Positions 1 to 5,542 of a stretch of DNA of 5,555 nt are shown piece by piece. Both the position numbers and the translations under genes were made by a program. The stretch comes from an uncultured Porphyromonas sp. (GTDB taxonomy: Bacteria > Bacteroidota > Bacteroidia > Bacteroidales > Porphyromonadaceae), in NCBI GenBank assembly GCA_947253195.1, contig CAMXXM010000106.1:1-5555 (forward strand), given 5' to 3'. How positions within the stretch are numbered: the stretch's first letter is position 1; each line of letters starts with the position of its first letter. The notes below the pieces were generated by a model. That model saw nothing but the letters and a program-made list of their open reading frames with translations. It searched no databases and was not told the DNA's origin.

Positions 1-764
1 ACACCGATGGGCGCCTCCTCCCCGGCGATGCGGAGGTAGTCGGCGTAGTCGGTCGGTCGTTGGTCGGGAGGGAGCGTCATCAGGGGCAGGATCTTCACCG
101 CCCCGTCGGCGAGGGTGATCCTGAGGTGCGGGATGGAGGATCCCTCCACTCCCCGCCAGCGGCTCTGCTCAGGTGCGTAGCAGTAGACCTCCGGCAGCCC
201 GACGTAGTAGCTCGTCGGATCCTCCTCCTGCGGTGTGAGGGGGTAGTACCGCATCTCGTGCGACCGATCCTGCTCGCGCCGGTAGGGGTAGCCGAAGAGT
301 CCCCCGTCAAGTCGGTCGACCGGGAAGGCGGGCTCCACCGACTGCACCCCGGCGGCCCCGGCGGTATGCATCTCGAGCAGTGCCACCGCAGGACGAAGCA
401 CCGGCGTCAGCCGTATCACTCGGTCACTCTCCCCGGGACGGGGCAGCTGTCTCTGCAGGTGTCCCACCAGCGGGATCCTCAGCGGGCTGTCGGCGCGACG
501 GGTCAGGGGGACGAAGAAGGTGAGTCGCTGTACGTCCCACTTGGTACGCAGTCGCTCCAGATCCTCCGACAGCTCCGTCTGAGGTCGGTCAATGACTACG
601 GCGACCCTGCCCGGACCGGGGTCCGGGCGGAAGTCGCCGTAGATCTCGCCATGACAGGCGGTAAGAAGTAGCAGCAGGAGTGCCCACAGCTTTCCGGACC
701 GAAGCACTTCAGTGCTGATGCCTCGGAGGATGCGGAGTGCCATGGGTGTGATGGGTGACAGCAT
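1..764 (-). CDS. Putative fimbria-associated lipoprotein, 3' end beyond window
   Basis: This reading frame is open from upstream of position 764 to the left edge without a stop, so the protein is cut off by the window. Two in-frame ATGs are possible, at 764 and 743. From 743 it starts MALRILRGIS, followed by a basic stretch and the hydrophobic segment LWALLLLLLTAC. LTAC is a clean lipobox with the lipidated Cys at residue 30 (37 from the upstream start), so export to the periplasm or cell surface as a lipoprotein is well supported. About 247 codons are visible from 743. I do not recognise the family. The segment RLTPVLRPAVALLEMHTAG resembles the end of the first beta-domain of fimbrillin-type proteins, but only weakly. 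It begins 81-102 bases after the Mfa2-like gene in the same direction, the place where P. gingivalis carries accessory subunits (Mfa3-5). An accessory or tip subunit is therefore an inference from position. A plus-strand open frame at 60-671 is its antisense shadow. Confidence 0.8.
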   Translation of the reverse strand, partial: MLSPITPMALRILRGISTEVLRSGKLWALLLLLLTACHGEIYGDFRPDPGPGRVAVVIDRPQTELSEDLERLRTKWDVQRLTFFVPLTRRADSPLRIPLVGHLQRQLPRPGESDRVIRLTPVLRPAVALLEMHTAGAAGVQSVEPAFPVDRLDGGLFGYPYRREQDRSHEMRYYPLTPQEEDPTSYYVGLPEVYCYAPEQSRWRGVEGSSIPHLRITLADGAVKILPLMTLPPDQRPTDYADYLRIAGEEAPIG

Positions 765-845
765 GACGACAGGGGAGAGCAGGGCGGTGCCTCGGCACAG
801 ACGCTGGAGACAATGTATCTGTCTCACTCCCACACGCGCGCCTGC

Positions 846-1847
846 TTACAGCCGATCGGCGTCAATGTCGACACTGTGGACCTGCCAGTTATTCACCGTG
901 ATCGACGCAGCCTCATATCCATCGCCGCACTCGGGGCAGCGGCGCACCTTCAGCTCCACGACAAAGTCATGGTCACAGCGCAGGTCCACGGGGGCACCCT
1001 TCTTCGCAGCAAGCAGCACCAGTCCCACCAGGTCTGCCTCATAGACCGGTGCGGAGAGCCCCTCCTTATGTATGGAGAGGAAGCTCTCGTGACCGCTCTC
1101 CATAGAGAGCGTGGTGACCATGCCCGTCACCTCGCCGTCATACTCCGGCACGCAACCCGGCTTAGGCTTGCCGGTGTGGGTGTTCGCTTTCCGCTCGATG
1201 GCGACCGGGTAGCTGTAGGGGGTGGTACTCCGACCTCTTACGTCGAGCAGCTTCCCGAGACCGCCGTAGCGGTCGTTGGCCGAGGTGACCTCCATGGAGA
1301 TCTTCTCCGGCTCATCCAGCCCGAGGACGTGAATGGTGATGCGATTGGTCAGCTCGAGGAGGTTGACGCTCACCCGTGTGTGCGACTCTGACCCCGTCTT
1401 GTCGAGATCAGGGAGGAGCAGACGCTCGGTCACGCCCTGTCGGATCACCCGCCCCATCAGGTCGCGTCCCGCACGGAGTGCCGCGAAGAGCTCATCCGCC
1501 CGAGCACCGGGGGTGAGGTCAAAGGTCTCCTCGTCGAGACCCGACCAAGCGACGACCCGGACCGGGTCGGAAGTGGGAAGGGTCATGCGTACCCTCGTCT
1601 CCGCCGTCACCGCTCCCTTATGGGTCTCGGTCGCCACCACCTCGCCTCGGTCGTTGTAGGCGACGAGGAGCACGGAGGTCATGTCCTCGGGGTAAGTCGG
1701 CTGAGCGTCGCACGGCGACTGGCTGTAGAGCGACACCTCCACCTCACGGGGGCAGTCGTCCATCTGCTCATAGACCATCGGATGGCATCCCCCGAGCAGC
1801 AGAAGCGAGAGGAGAGCAAGTGTCGTATGTAGAATTCTCGTAGTCAT
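846..1847 (-). CDS. FimB/Mfa2-family fimbrial anchor lipoprotein
   Basis: This 333-residue protein starts MTTRILHTTL and has a hydrophobic segment ending LLLGGC, with the lipidated Cys at residue 21. An in-frame ATG at 1901 lies inside the preceding gene and would put 18 residues before the signal peptide, so 1847 is preferred. After the Cys, the pattern YEQMDDCPREVEVSLY (25-41), then a strand-rich domain with TSVLLVAYNDRGEVV and VRVVAWSGL, fits the FimB/Mfa2 family, as does the length (P. gingivalis Mfa2 is of similar size). A second domain ends ITVNNWQVHSVDID, a final strand like that of fimbrillins. In P. gingivalis, Mfa2 sits at the outer membrane, anchors the short fimbria and terminates its growth. 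The gene begins 13 bases after the stop of the second fimbrillin, so co-transcription and translational coupling are likely. Seven cysteines remain in the mature protein, including CPEC at 304-307. The family call comes from motif memory and context, not from a search. Confidence 0.78.
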   Translation of the reverse strand: MTTRILHTTLALLSLLLLGGCHPMVYEQMDDCPREVEVSLYSQSPCDAQPTYPEDMTSVLLVAYNDRGEVVATETHKGAVTAETRVRMTLPTSDPVRVVAWSGLDEETFDLTPGARADELFAALRAGRDLMGRVIRQGVTERLLLPDLDKTGSESHTRVSVNLLELTNRITIHVLGLDEPEKISMEVTSANDRYGGLGKLLDVRGRSTTPYSYPVAIERKANTHTGKPKPGCVPEYDGEVTGMVTTLSMESGHESFLSIHKEGLSAPVYEADLVGLVLLAAKKGAPVDLRCDHDFVVELKVRRCPECGDGYEAASITVNNWQVHSVDIDADRL

Positions 1848-1860
1848 ATCTGGCTCTGAA

Positions 1861-2934
1861 TTAGAATTTTTTCTTATAGCTGTGTATGCCCCAGCCGACA
1901 TTAGTTACCTGTATGCCCATATGTGGGTTCTGAATAGGCAGATACTCATCCTTCGCTGGCACCTTCTCATCGGGGGCGATGTTATGCAGATAGGTGAAGC
2001 GTGAGTCGGTAGGCCTCTTCACAAAGGGGATGCCCGACAGCCCCATCTGCGTGATGCCGGTGATGTGCATGTGGTAGATGTTGTTACGCAATACGGGCGA
2101 GGAGAACCACGTGCGGTTGTCTGTGGTGTTGGGGTTCACCCATGAGTAGTAGACCATCAGCAGGCGGGTGTGTAACATTTGATTTTCATTGTAGCCTGTC
2201 CTGCTTGCTGTATCTGTTCCACGGTATCGGGTCATAATCTCATAGTTGACCACCTTGTCCTTGTGCTTGGCGGTGTACTCCTCCACGTAGCCGAGGCGCA
2301 GGTCGATATAGTCATACTTCCCGGCACCCGGTTTGAAAGCGGGAACCAGGTCGGGAGCCACCCTGCCATAGAGGTAGAAGTCCATTGCACGCTGCTCATC
2401 AGGAGTAAGCGTCTCAGCCTTGATGGTGCCATTCAGCACCCCGCTAAACTTATCCAGCAACTCCTGTGTGGCCGTCGGTATCGCTGCCCTTGCGGTTTGG
2501 ATCGCACTGGTCATATTTTTAAGCCACGGGTCGGTCGTCTTTAGCTGATGGGTCACATCACCACGGTTTTTCACAGGAATATCGTGGTAATTGAGGTAAA
2601 ACTTCTGCGTATCCAAAGAGTAGTAGATGCGGTTGATGCCATGGGCATAAGTGATAGGAGTGACATCGTCTCCAGCATCGTATTCCTTTTTCGAATACTT
2701 CTCATTGATCCATTTTATTTCTTCTTTAAGTATAGGAATATCTGGGTACTTATCGTTCAACTTCTTCTTCAGGGCAGCCAACTCGGCATTATTCTTGACA
2801 TCTCCTTGGTCCCTGAAAGAGGGAATATTTTCAAGTTCAAAAGGTCGCATTACATCTTGACCAAATCCATCTTTGCCCGGTCCTATATATAGTTGCTTAG
2901 AGGCAATATGGGGATCGGGATGGAATGCATCCAT
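1861..2934 (-). CDS. 3' fragment of the second fimbrillin (C-terminal domain)
   Basis: This frame gives 357 residues from the ATG at 2934. The frame is open further upstream to the A7 run (35 more codons from 3039), and those codons complete the fimbrillin alignment, so ATG 2934 is probably an internal Met and not a true start. The fragment has no signal peptide of its own and could not be exported by the lipoprotein route. Mfa1-type features are RIYYSLDTQKFYLNY, MVYYSWVNP, SSPVLRNNIYHMHI and the C-terminal strand ending HSYKKKF. The tail length after HSY equals that of the first fimbrillin (four residues), which supports the stop at 1861. GC falls to about 30% near 2701-2760. Confidence 0.55.
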   Translation of the reverse strand: MDAFHPDPHIASKQLYIGPGKDGFGQDVMRPFELENIPSFRDQGDVKNNAELAALKKKLNDKYPDIPILKEEIKWINEKYSKKEYDAGDDVTPITYAHGINRIYYSLDTQKFYLNYHDIPVKNRGDVTHQLKTTDPWLKNMTSAIQTARAAIPTATQELLDKFSGVLNGTIKAETLTPDEQRAMDFYLYGRVAPDLVPAFKPGAGKYDYIDLRLGYVEEYTAKHKDKVVNYEIMTRYRGTDTASRTGYNENQMLHTRLLMVYYSWVNPNTTDNRTWFSSPVLRNNIYHMHITGITQMGLSGIPFVKRPTDSRFTYLHNIAPDEKVPAKDEYLPIQNPHMGIQVTNVGWGIHSYKKKF

Positions 2935-3019
2935 GTCTGCGGGTTTGCCTTCATAGGTAACCCCTTGTGCTCCTTGGAAGGGGATGGGCTCCTTGAGCAG
3001 GTTTTCAAACGCAACCTCA

Positions 3020-3454
3020 TCAATTAGTGTTTGTTGGAGCTTTTTTTAGATACGCCGTGGGTGGATTGAAAAATGCATAGACCTTTTTATTGACAGGATT
3101 GGTCTTGAAGGGCTTGAGGAGCAGCTCTTGCTCTTCCGATTTCCATGTTGCTAAGTTAGTATCGGTCACAGAACCGGCGATACATTTTACCTCGGGGCTG
3201 TCCTCGGAAATAATGAAGACGGCGAAGTTGTCGATGATGTCGTCGCTCTGCCAGGTGACTTGGTAGTTACCACCGGCCCGGTCTTCGGTCTGCTGGCTCG
3301 GTGCCGGTGGATTGGAGCCGCGTAGGGCGAGGGACATATAGGTGCTGCCCTCCCGGCCGTCGGTGGTGTATCCGGGCGACTCGGCGGGGGCCTCAACGGA
3401 GGGACGCTCCTTGGGGCAGCCGGGTGCGAGGAGTACCGTCAGGAGGAGTGCCAC
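3020..3454 (-). CDS. 5' fragment of the second fimbrillin (signal peptide and first strands)
   Basis: As written, this frame gives 144 residues from a GTG at 3454 and stops at TGA, six codons past the A7 run. It contains the hydrophobic segment LLLTVLLAPGC (Cys at residue 13), a low-complexity Pro/Glu stretch, TYMSLAL and the strand IIDNFAVFIIS, all of which match the start of the upstream Mfa1-like protein. The last residues, APTNTN, come from the shifted frame. From the GTG the signal peptide has no positive charge. Three arginines encoded directly upstream (codons at about 3481-3489) suggest the natural start lies further 5', but no ATG, GTG or TTG exists there in frame. If translated as is, it would be a truncated lipoprotein lacking the polymerisation strands. 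Confidence 0.5.
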   Translation of the reverse strand: MALLLTVLLAPGCPKERPSVEAPAESPGYTTDGREGSTYMSLALRGSNPPAPSQQTEDRAGGNYQVTWQSDDIIDNFAVFIISEDSPEVKCIAGSVTDTNLATWKSEEQELLLKPFKTNPVNKKVYAFFNPPTAYLKKAPTNTN

Positions 3455-3468
3455 AAGCGTGGTGGCGG

Positions 3469-3487
3469 TCAGGCGCCTCCTGCCTGA
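3469..3487 (-). other. Hairpin between the two fimbrillin genes
   Basis: TCAGGC (3469-3474) and GCCTGA (3482-3487) form a perfect six-base stem with a seven-base loop, just downstream of the first fimbrillin's stop. It lacks a T-tract. It could slow exonucleases or reduce read-through so that the first subunit is made in excess. It may equally be chance, because the sequence probably also encodes the arginine-rich start of the second fimbrillin. Confidence 0.3.
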
Positions 3488-3521
3488 GGGGATTTCAGCT
3501 AAAGTACCCCATGGACTTTAC

Positions 3522-5063
3522 TTAGAGCTCCACGTCGTAGGAGTGTACGCCCCACTTCACCACGGTGATCTCCACAGCCATGTGGGTGTCTACGGGGTAG
3601 AGGGGCTCCGTGGGATCGGGAGTCGGATCATTCGGGTCCTTGGGATCTTCGGGACCCGGGTTGAGGGGGTTGCCGGTGTAGCCAATGTTCTTGAAGGACT
3701 TGATGTTGACGTGGTAGATGTTGTTGCGGAGCACCGGAGAGACGACAGGCTCGGCGGGGTTGTCCGGATTGAGCCAAGCCACGTAGTAGCAGACGCCACC
3801 CTTGTAGGTGATGACATTCTTGTCCTCGTTGTCGTTGGCAGCCTTAGCGGCAGTCTTGTCGCTGTAGAACTTCCCGTCGTTCAGACCGAGGTAGAGGTCC
3901 TTCTTGGCAGTGTAACCGGTCTTCTCTGTGGCGCTAGCCCATGCTCCATCGGCCGGGGTAACCACGGCGGAGACGATGACGTAGGGGGTGTTGCCCTTGC
4001 GGTAGCCGGTGTAGGGGGCGGTGCCGCCATCCTTGGCAAGCTTGCCTCCAAGCTGGTGAGTCGTCTCGGTGACGAACTTCATCGACTTGCCGACGATGTT
4101 GCCGACGTTGCTCCCCTTTGCCCCGCGGGTAAAGGTGGTCACGTCGAGCCCACTCATCTTGTGGTAGAAGTACTTGCCGGTTGCACCGGTGTACGCCACG
4201 GTGGCAGAGGGGATAAAGCCGAAGGAGGGAGTCTCGCAGAAGTTGATCCGCGTGGCATCCTTACCGGCCGCGATCGGCACGGGATCGAGGTGGGTGGTCT
4301 TCTCAAATTGCATCACATCCCACTTCAGCTCCGAGAGGGTGGCGAGGGTGGTCTCAGTGCCGTTGCGCTCAGCCTTGATGGTGAGGTTGGCGGGGTCGTC
4401 ATTGCGGGTGACTACCGTCTGGGCCACGAGGCGGCGAACCTCGATCTTGGCGCAGTTGGCAGTGCCGGCCTCAGCCTGATCCTTCTTGATGCCGCCCACG
4501 ACGTCCATCGGCTTTTCGGTCTTGCCGTTCATCACGATGATGTCGTTGGTGCCGTCATACTGGGCATAGCCCACGAGGACGCCGTCGGCGCCGGTGATGT
4601 CATAGGCTGCCTTGTAGGCGGTCTCAAATTCAGACTTGTTTGTGGCTGCGTCGAGCGCGCTCTTCATGGCAGCGGGAGCATTGGCAACGACATAGACCTC
4701 CTTCTTGCCGGCATTGACCTTCCACGCATTGGTGCGGTAGTCGTTCTTGTCACCGGCAAGAGGCGCAAGGTTGGAGAATTCCTTCTTCTCTACCGTACCC
4801 TCCGGGAGAGAGATCACGTAGATGGAGAGGCTGTTGATCTTGTCGCGACCGATGTACTCGCCCTCTTCGTTGTATCTGGAGTCCTCCTTAGTAGCAGCCT
4901 TCGGCATATTGCCGGACTGAGTGGTGGAGATGGCAACGGACATATAGGTGTTGCCTGTCGAGGAATTGGGCTCGGGGGTCTCATTGCCCCCGCGCTGGGT
5001 GCAGGCCGACATCCCTCCGACGAGGGTGAGGGCGAGTAGAGCCTGAGTCAGTTTCTTAATCAT
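3522..5063 (-). CDS. Mfa1-like major fimbrial subunit (fimbrillin) precursor
   Basis: This intact 513-residue protein begins MIKKLTQALL, with a hydrophobic core and Cys21 in GMSAC as the probable lipid site. Matching the P. gingivalis Mfa1 pattern are TYMSVAI (39-45), the strand SLSIYVISLP (78-87), KEVYVVANAP (121-130), IEVRRLVAQTVV (207-218), RKGNTPYVIV (355-364), the strand pair DLYLGLNDGKFY (389-400), YYVAWLNPDNP, SPVLRNNIYHVNI (442-454), a Pro/Asp-rich linker (466-488) and the C-terminal strand ITVVKWGVHSYDVEL. P. gingivalis Mfa1 is slightly longer, at about 560 residues. Such proteins are secreted as lipoproteins, cleaved near the N-terminus, and polymerise by strand exchange to form the short adhesive fimbria. 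It is the first gene of the cluster, with its own promoter about 75 bases upstream of the ATG, which suits the most abundant subunit. The long plus-strand frame opposite it (3342-5039) is an antisense shadow. The family call is strong; the symbol is withheld because orthology to mfa1 is unproven. Confidence 0.93.
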   Translation of the reverse strand: MIKKLTQALLALTLVGGMSACTQRGGNETPEPNSSTGNTYMSVAISTTQSGNMPKAATKEDSRYNEEGEYIGRDKINSLSIYVISLPEGTVEKKEFSNLAPLAGDKNDYRTNAWKVNAGKKEVYVVANAPAAMKSALDAATNKSEFETAYKAAYDITGADGVLVGYAQYDGTNDIIVMNGKTEKPMDVVGGIKKDQAEAGTANCAKIEVRRLVAQTVVTRNDDPANLTIKAERNGTETTLATLSELKWDVMQFEKTTHLDPVPIAAGKDATRINFCETPSFGFIPSATVAYTGATGKYFYHKMSGLDVTTFTRGAKGSNVGNIVGKSMKFVTETTHQLGGKLAKDGGTAPYTGYRKGNTPYVIVSAVVTPADGAWASATEKTGYTAKKDLYLGLNDGKFYSDKTAAKAANDNEDKNVITYKGGVCYYVAWLNPDNPAEPVVSPVLRNNIYHVNIKSFKNIGYTGNPLNPGPEDPKDPNDPTPDPTEPLYPVDTHMAVEITVVKWGVHSYDVEL

Positions 5064-5139
5064 ACAAAATGTTTTTTTAGTGATGAAGATGAAAATAGTG
5101 TGCGTACAATATAAATGAAATGATTCGCCTTTTATTACA

Positions 5140-5172
5140 CAAAGGTACTCAATATTATGTCATTGGACGAAA
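5140..5172 (-). promoter_or_regulatory. Bacteroidetes-type promoter for the fimbrillin gene
   Basis: On the minus strand, TACCTTTG (5147-5140) matches the Bacteroidetes -7 consensus TAnnTTTG exactly. Twenty-one bases upstream is TTTC (5172-5169), a near match to the -33 element TTTG. Transcription would start near 5133-5136, giving an AT-rich leader of about 70 bases ahead of the ATG at 5063. No promoter of similar quality was noticed between the downstream genes, so this one may serve the whole cluster. Confidence 0.6.
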
Positions 5173-5215
5173 AAATGTGATGCCGACTGCGTGAAATATC
5201 ACAAAGAGTCCAATG
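5161..5215. repeat. Nested inverted repeat overlapping the promoter -33 region
   Basis: The outer arms are CATTGGAC (5161-5168) and GTCCAATG (5208-5215), and the inner arms are TGTGAT (5176-5181) and ATCACA (5198-5203). Both pairs are perfect. The left side covers the putative -33 element. This could be a binding site for a dimeric regulator; the inner TGTGAT/ATCACA pair recalls CRP/FNR-type half-sites but with a wider gap of 16 bases. No regulator gene is in view. Confidence 0.5.
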
Positions 5216-5293
5216 CTTTCACTTTTGGACGCGTTAATGGAGCGGTCAAGAAGGTCCGTGGGGAGATCCCTCCCCTGATGCATTCGATTGCTG
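5216..5293. other. Spacer with nothing recognised
   Basis: This stretch lies between the dyad and the hairpin array. A second TTGGACG, like the one in the left outer arm of the dyad, appears near 5225. Short open frames cross it on both strands but show no coherent protein features, so I see no gene here. Confidence 0.4.
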
Positions 5294-5476
5294 ATCCCGC
5301 AGGGGCGAAGCCCCGGAGGGATGGCAGGCGGGGAGGCACCCCTGCGGGTCGCCGTTATGGGGATGCCTGCTCTGCGACCCACAAGGGGTCGAGGTCGTAT
5401 GCACCGGCTGATCCACGGGTCATCGGGGCTGCGCCCCTCGACCCGTGACTAAGGAGCGGGCACCCGCAAGGGGTGC
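5294..5476. repeat. Array of five GC-rich hairpins
   Basis: Five successive palindromes are visible. 5294-5322 is ATCCC/GGGAT enclosing GGGGC-GAA-GCCCC. 5335-5353 is GGCACCC/GGGTCGCC with one bulged base. 5375-5391 is CGACCC-ACAAG-GGGTCG. 5414-5447 is CACGGGTC/GACCCGTG enclosing GGGGC-TGC-GCCCC. 5460-5476 is GCACCC-GCAAG-GGGTGC. Two units are preceded by, or begin within, the same octamer GCTGATCC (5290-5297 and 5407-5414), and CAAGGGGT occurs twice (5382-5389, 5467-5474). No T-tract follows them, so they are not ordinary intrinsic terminators. They resemble repetitive extragenic palindromes. Confidence 0.55.
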
Positions 5477-5526
5477 AACCCCGCCCCCGCCCTCTCGACA
5501 GACAGCGGATCCCGTGGCAACGATCT

Positions 5527-5542
5527 CTAATATCGGTATTAG
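5527..5542. repeat. AT-rich palindrome CTAATA-TCGG-TATTAG
   Basis: This is a perfect six-base inverted repeat with a four-base spacer at the right edge of the window. It is AT-rich, in contrast to the GC-rich array beside it. It could be an operator or part of a promoter region for a gene outside the window; nothing in view decides this. Confidence 0.35.

Larger units (their letters stand above)
1861..3454 (-). pseudogene. Second Mfa1-type major fimbrillin, frameshifted
   Basis: Two adjacent frames together encode one fimbrillin of about 530 residues (counted from a GTG at 3454), split by a one-base shift at the A7 run 3041-3047 (minus-strand sense). The joined product aligns with the upstream Mfa1-like protein on both sides of the break: KKVYAFFNPPTAYLKK before it matches KEVYVVANAPAAMKSALDAA, and LQQTLIDEVAFENLLKEP after it matches TNKSEFETAYKAA. 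Shared ends are TYMSLAL near the N-terminus, then WFSSPVLRNNIYHMHI and the last strand VGWGIHSYKKKF. Between these it diverges: the IEVRRLVA motif of the upstream protein is not found, and roughly 90 extra residues appear before YYSWVNP. The start is also doubtful (see the 3455-3517 finding). It could be a decaying duplicate, a phase-variable subunit currently off, or an intact gene with sequencing indels. It lies 67 bases after the first fimbrillin (from GTG 3454) and 13 before the anchor gene. Confidence 0.75.

Noticed and set aside
60..671. A 203-codon plus-strand frame near the left edge.
   Set aside because: It is antisense to the lipoprotein on the minus strand, which has a proper signal peptide and lipobox; the plus-strand product is Arg/Gly/His-rich and featureless.
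744..845. Separate promoter for the leftmost lipoprotein (TACATTGT on the minus strand near 816).
   Set aside because: It is only a partial match to TAnnTTTG with no evident -33 element, so continued transcription from upstream is the simpler reading.
813..1391. A 192-codon plus-strand frame opposite the Mfa2-like gene.
   Set aside because: It has low-complexity composition and no export signal, and it overlaps a convincing minus-strand gene.
1861..1901. Slippage at the AAGAAAAAA tract joining the second fimbrillin to the Mfa2-like frame.
   Set aside because: The frames would join, but the fusion would place a signal peptide and lipobox inside a protein. The conserved tail length after HSY supports the normal stop.
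3342..5039. A 565-codon open frame on the plus strand opposite the first fimbrillin.
   Set aside because: Its product is Val/Gly/Leu/His-rich with no signal peptide or domain, as expected for the antisense of a GC-rich gene. The minus-strand protein has clear family motifs along its whole length.
5161..5215. Possible invertible promoter flanked by CATTGGAC repeats, as in Bacteroides phase variation.
   Set aside because: The arms are only eight bases, the -7 box lies outside them, and no recombinase gene is in view.
5414..5447. Strong hairpin as an intrinsic terminator.
   Set aside because: No T-tract follows on either strand, and it is one of several similar hairpins, so a repeat array fits better.
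5155..5448. Short open frames on both strands in the leader (5155-5382 minus, 5191-5448 plus).
   Set aside because: They cross the palindromes and the hairpin array, lack recognisable domains, and are best explained as chance frames in structured non-coding DNA.
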